A stretch of 64,000 nt of DNA from Formicarius rufipectus. Taxonomy: Eukaryota > Chordata > Aves > Passeriformes > Formicariidae. The stretch spans positions 744,001-808,000 of the forward strand of contig VXAU01000760.1 in assembly GCA_013399695.1 (NCBI GenBank), given 5' to 3'. Below are positions 60,722 to 64,000 of this stretch, piece after piece (within the stretch, counting starts at the first letter, position 1; every line of letters begins with the position of its first letter). The notes beneath the pieces are model-generated. The model did no database searches. It was not told where the DNA came from and saw nothing but the letters and a program-made list of their open reading frames with translations. The position numbers and the translations under genes are program-made.

Positions 60722-60734
60722 TCACTAGATGGCA
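60722..60734 (+). promoter_or_regulatory. CTCF-like motif, one mismatch
   Basis: TCACTAGATGGCA matches CCASYAGRKGGCR at 12 of 13 positions. It lies in a GC-richer patch (60665-60760) inside AT-rich DNA. Binding is unproven. Confidence 0.35.
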
Positions 60735-61704
60735 GAACAAGATAACCTTGCTCAGGCATTGCGGGAACACAGGATTTCTAGGGACTGAAACAAAAAACCT
60801 GGAGTTACAGTGAAATTGGTCAATTTGCAGTAAAAGGAATAAGAAACTGAACGAGAGACAGAAAGTTTGTTTCCCCTTGATAAAAAAAAAAATTAAAAAA
60901 TTAACAAATTTAGATCCTTAAATTGACATTCCAACAAGTATAATACAATAATGGCTAAATTGCACATGCGGGTGTGGAAAAGTGGAGTCTTTATTTCTGA
61001 GAGACAATGGAGCACATTATAAGGCAAATAGCTTGACAGTAATTTCTCCCTGTCTGTTTTTAGTGAAGACCCATGTGTTTGAATAAGAACTTTCTCCATT
61101 GTCTCTAGCAGCTTCTCTTTCAAATAAGTCACTGTATTCATTACCTTAAAGCTCTGTTGCTAGAAAATGGATCATGAGAAAGAGAGATGGAAATGGCCCT
61201 TGGGGTCATATTTTTATCTCAGCAACACTAGTGTTAATATGAAGTAAGTGTGAGCAGAATCTACCCCATTGTGTAATACAGTTATTTCCCTTGTCAATAG
61301 AAGATTTTTCCTGTAGTGAATTTTCAAGCCATTTGTCTAGCATAGCTTAAATGTCACCAAACAACTCATTTTCTGGCACTTCCTCTGGAATAGTCGTCTG
61401 CACACAAAGAAAATGTCTGTGACATCTGTGGCTTCACTCCAGGAGCAAGTACTAGTGAAATGTGCTTTCCACAAACCATGTTTTTTCCTTTCAATCTATG
61501 AACACACCATTGCATCAATATTCTACTGTTCACCTTGTTATCAGAACTGCAGAAAGGATCACAACTGTCTGAACAACAAGGAGCTTAACTGGATCAGTAT
61601 TGCAAAACATACCAGAGCACACAGCTCAACTCAGATCATGATAGTAGACTGTGTCTTTGACTTTTGAAATGGGAAAATTTACTACTTCACAAGATTTTCA
61701 CAGA

Positions 61705-62530
61705 AATCATAGAATTTCAGAATGGTTTGGGTTGGAAGGGACCTTAAAGATCATGCCGTTCCAACCCACTGCCAGGGACAGGGATGCCTCCCATTAGGTC
61801 ACATTGCTAAAAGCACCATCCAACCTGGCCTTGAAGACTGTCAAGCATGGGGCGTCCACAGCTTCTCTGGGCAGTCTGTTCCAATGCCTCACCACCCTCA
61901 CAGTGAAGAATTTCTTCCTTATATATAATCGAAACCAATTGTCTTTCAGGTTAAAGCCATTCCCTCTTGTCCATTCACTACATGCCCTTGGCAAAAGTCG
62001 CCCTCCATCTCTCTTGTAGAAAACTTTGAGTATTGGAAGCTGCTCTAAGGCCTTCCCAGAACAATCTCCTCCAGACTGACTGACCCAAACTCACTCAGTG
62101 TGTCTCCAGAGCAAAGGTGCTCCAGCCCAGTGTTCATTGTCATGGCCTCCTCTGGACTTACTTCAACAGGCCCACTAGCTTCTTGTGTTGGGGGTCCCAG
62201 AACTGGACACAGAACTCCTGCTGAGGTCTTGTGAGACCAGAGGGGCATAATCCCCTTCCTCACCTGCTGGCCACACTCCTTGTGACTCAGCCCAAGATGG
62301 ACTTGGCTTTCTCAGCTACAGTCCACATTGCTGAGTCATGTTGAACTTCTTGTCAATCAACACTCCCAAGTTCTTCTCCCCAGGCCTGCTGTCAATCCAT
62401 TCTCTGCCCAGCCCAAACTGGTGTTTGGGATTGCCCCAACCTACGTGTAGGACCTTGCACTTGGCCTTGCTGAACTTCAGGAGGTTCCCACAGGCACACC
62501 TCTGAAGCCTGCCAAGGAACTTCAGGATAG
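61705..62530 (-). mobile_element. CR1 LINE 3' portion with reverse transcriptase C-terminus, reverse orientation
   Basis: Starting from the 3' tip on the + strand: CATAGAATTTCAGAATGGTT, GGGTTGGAAGGGACCTTAAA, CACCATCCAACCTGGCCTTG, CCATTCCCTCTTGTCCATTC and GTGCTCCAGCCCAGTGTTCA. Inside this, the minus strand at about 62316-62500 encodes the tail of the CR1 ORF2 protein (KAKCKVLHVGWGNP, then EKNLGVLIDKKFNMTQQC). The copy is about 825 bp, 5'-truncated and without a complete reading frame, so it cannot move on its own. It is the longest repeat in the window. Confidence 0.93.
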
Positions 62531-63447
62531 AGTAAGTTTTATTCTGCACTCTTAACAAAACCATGATCTCTTGCAGTCCAATATGATCCAAGAAACAAAA
62601 GTGGGTAGAAAATCAGAGAGTATTTTATCTCAAAGAAAGTCTTAAAGTAGTACAACTGAGATAGGAAGAACACCAGTTAAACAGCAAGATATGAAGCTGT
62701 ACCCGTCAAACTGCTTTTATGTACTGTGAAATTCTTGGGCCAATAACCTACAGCCAGGACCTCTTGTGTTCCTGGAATATCTGTAAATAAGGTGACATTT
62801 GTGAAGCTACATAGGGGATTTGAATTCTTGATTCCTGCAAAAACAAAAGGGAAATCAGGTATCACCATTCCTTACTAAATAGTTTTAAAAGTTGCCTGTG
62901 AATGTTGAGTGTCACGTTATTTCTGAATGTTTCTATTCCAGTTGGAAGTGTGAGGTGTCTAGTTCAGGTCTGTTTATTTTCAGGTAAACAGTTTGAAAAG
63001 AAAGGAAGAAAAACCCCACAGTTTCCAAGTATGCTTTATCAACATATAGCTATAAAATACTGTTTTGTTTGGGAAAATCTTTGTCTTCAAATACTAATAC
63101 TACCACATCGTTTGCAAGGGAAAAGCGGGAGATTTGCATGTAAATTGCTATTTTTCATAATTAGTCAATTCTTCTGGGCCATACGCAGACTAAGATTTAG
63201 ACCATATGTAGGAAAGTAAGCAGTTTAAAGAAAAAGATTCTGCATTCTGAAAGGACATGCTGATGTTAAAATAACAATATTAAATATTAAATATTGTTGG
63301 AGATATTTCCCTCTAAATTGGTTTATACCTGTTCTAATATTTCAACCTGTTTGGTTGGAATCCCTGAAAGACCAAGTAACCAGCAGCATTGCTCTGAGCA
63401 CTGACAAATGTATCTTCATTCTCTTCCAGATAAAATAGCCTTTTCTA
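62531..63447. other. Non-coding stretch, nothing recognised
   Basis: AT-rich unique sequence with a short AATATTAAATATT patch near 63275. No gene or repeat family was recognised. Confidence 0.5.
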
Positions 63448-63538
63448 TTCTAGTAATTCATGGTTTTCCTCATCCGTTCTAGTAATTCATGGATGTTCTC
63501 CATCCATGGATGGATCCATGGATCCATGGATGGATCCA
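63448..63538 (+). repeat. 29-bp tandem duplication running into a CCATGGAT-type palindromic repeat
   Basis: TTCTAGTAATTCATGG occurs at 63448 and again at 63477, a 29-bp period with related CTCATCC and CTCCATCC ends. It is followed by about 38 bp made of CCATGGAT and GGATCC units that are self-complementary. It looks like a small minisatellite generated by replication slippage. Confidence 0.8.
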
Positions 63539-64000
63539 GTTTTGCAATGGTAAAGAATTACATTCAGTAATTCAGCTTCTGGTTAAATGTTCTTAATACC
63601 CTGTAAACCTGTTAGCATTGATGCAGATCTGTTTAATGGGTTGTAACCTCTGGGTAGATTTTTCTGTTTACTCAACTTCAGTGTTAGGAAACTCAGGTTT
63701 TTCATCAGTTTAGGAAAATGTGATTGAGTGGAGCTGAATGACATCCTGGGGTAAAGACAAACCACTCAAGACACAACACACACCCACCCAGGGTGACCAA
63801 GGTTGTGGCAGGAAATTTCTCAACATTTCTGGGGAGCCATCATTAAAATTTTTATTTGACTATCAAATACATGTAGAAAACACGGTAAGAGTCATAAATG
63901 CACCAGAATAGTCCATCTCTGTGAGTCAAAAAATCGTTTTGTTAGTAATTTGAGAGAATTTGATGAGGCAAGGACAACCCAGCCCTGAGTTCAGTCGCGT
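63539..64000. other. Non-coding end of window
   Basis: I see no exon or repeat family in the last 460 bases. Confidence 0.5.

Larger units (their letters stand above)
57221..61704. other. Non-coding stretch, no gene seen
   Basis: No exon was recognised in about 4.5 kb. It includes a (GTA/GCA)n patch at 58338-58365, a TTTG repeat (58826-58901), a hairpin (59072-59108), short AATATTAAC repeats (59721-59758) and a CTCF-like motif (60722-60734). Confidence 0.5.

Noticed and set aside
62316..62591. Minus-strand open frame as a host gene
   Set aside because: It is the decayed C-terminus of the CR1 reverse transcriptase.
27311..64000. ZBTB38 coding exon
   Set aside because: The gene has a very long single coding exon with zinc fingers. 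No long open frame or C2H2 pattern exists in this stretch, so only its 5' region could be present.

Overview
This window is vertebrate nuclear DNA, most probably from a songbird (order Passeriformes). It is intron-rich, AT-leaning and gene-poor. Its interspersed repeats are CR1 LINE fragments plus one short element that joins a tRNA-Ile-like head to a CR1-like tail. That head-tail combination is the design of passerine SINEs such as TguSINE1. No bacterial features, CRISPR array or intact viral gene was seen.

Only one protein-coding gene is securely recognised: PXYLP1 (2-phosphoxylose phosphatase 1, formerly ACPL2), on the + strand. Four coding exons (9355-9516, 10378-10504, 17653-17792, 19199-20130) join in frame with consensus splice sites. 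They give about 452 residues of a histidine acid phosphatase, including the RHGDRYP motif and the downstream HD motif. The usual first coding exon, with the Golgi signal anchor, is not visible. An open exon-like segment at 4174-4258 has a good start context and a splice donor in the right phase, and could supply a different membrane-anchoring N-terminus. The 3' UTR runs to about 21.53 kb.

Layout: 1-9354 is 5' flank or 5' intron with a SINE, two CR1 pieces and an assembly gap. 9355-21530 is the PXYLP1 body. 21531-27310 holds a CR1 piece and two CpG-rich blocks, the first ending in a splice donor at 24212; these are the best candidates for the promoter or 5' UTR of the next gene. In other vertebrates that neighbour is ZBTB38, but its large coding exon is not in the window. 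27311-64000 is non-coding as far as I can see. It holds CR1 copies at 54.35-54.88, 57.16-57.22 and 61.7-62.5 kb, simple repeats, a few small palindromes and weak CTCF-like motifs. It also holds a 206-bp duplication flanking a single N near 36.15 kb, which looks like an assembly artefact.

No multi-gene system was found. The most interesting points are the candidate alternative N-terminal exon of PXYLP1, the frame-preserving skip of its two middle exons (which would remove the catalytic RHG motif), and the downstream CpG-island exon.
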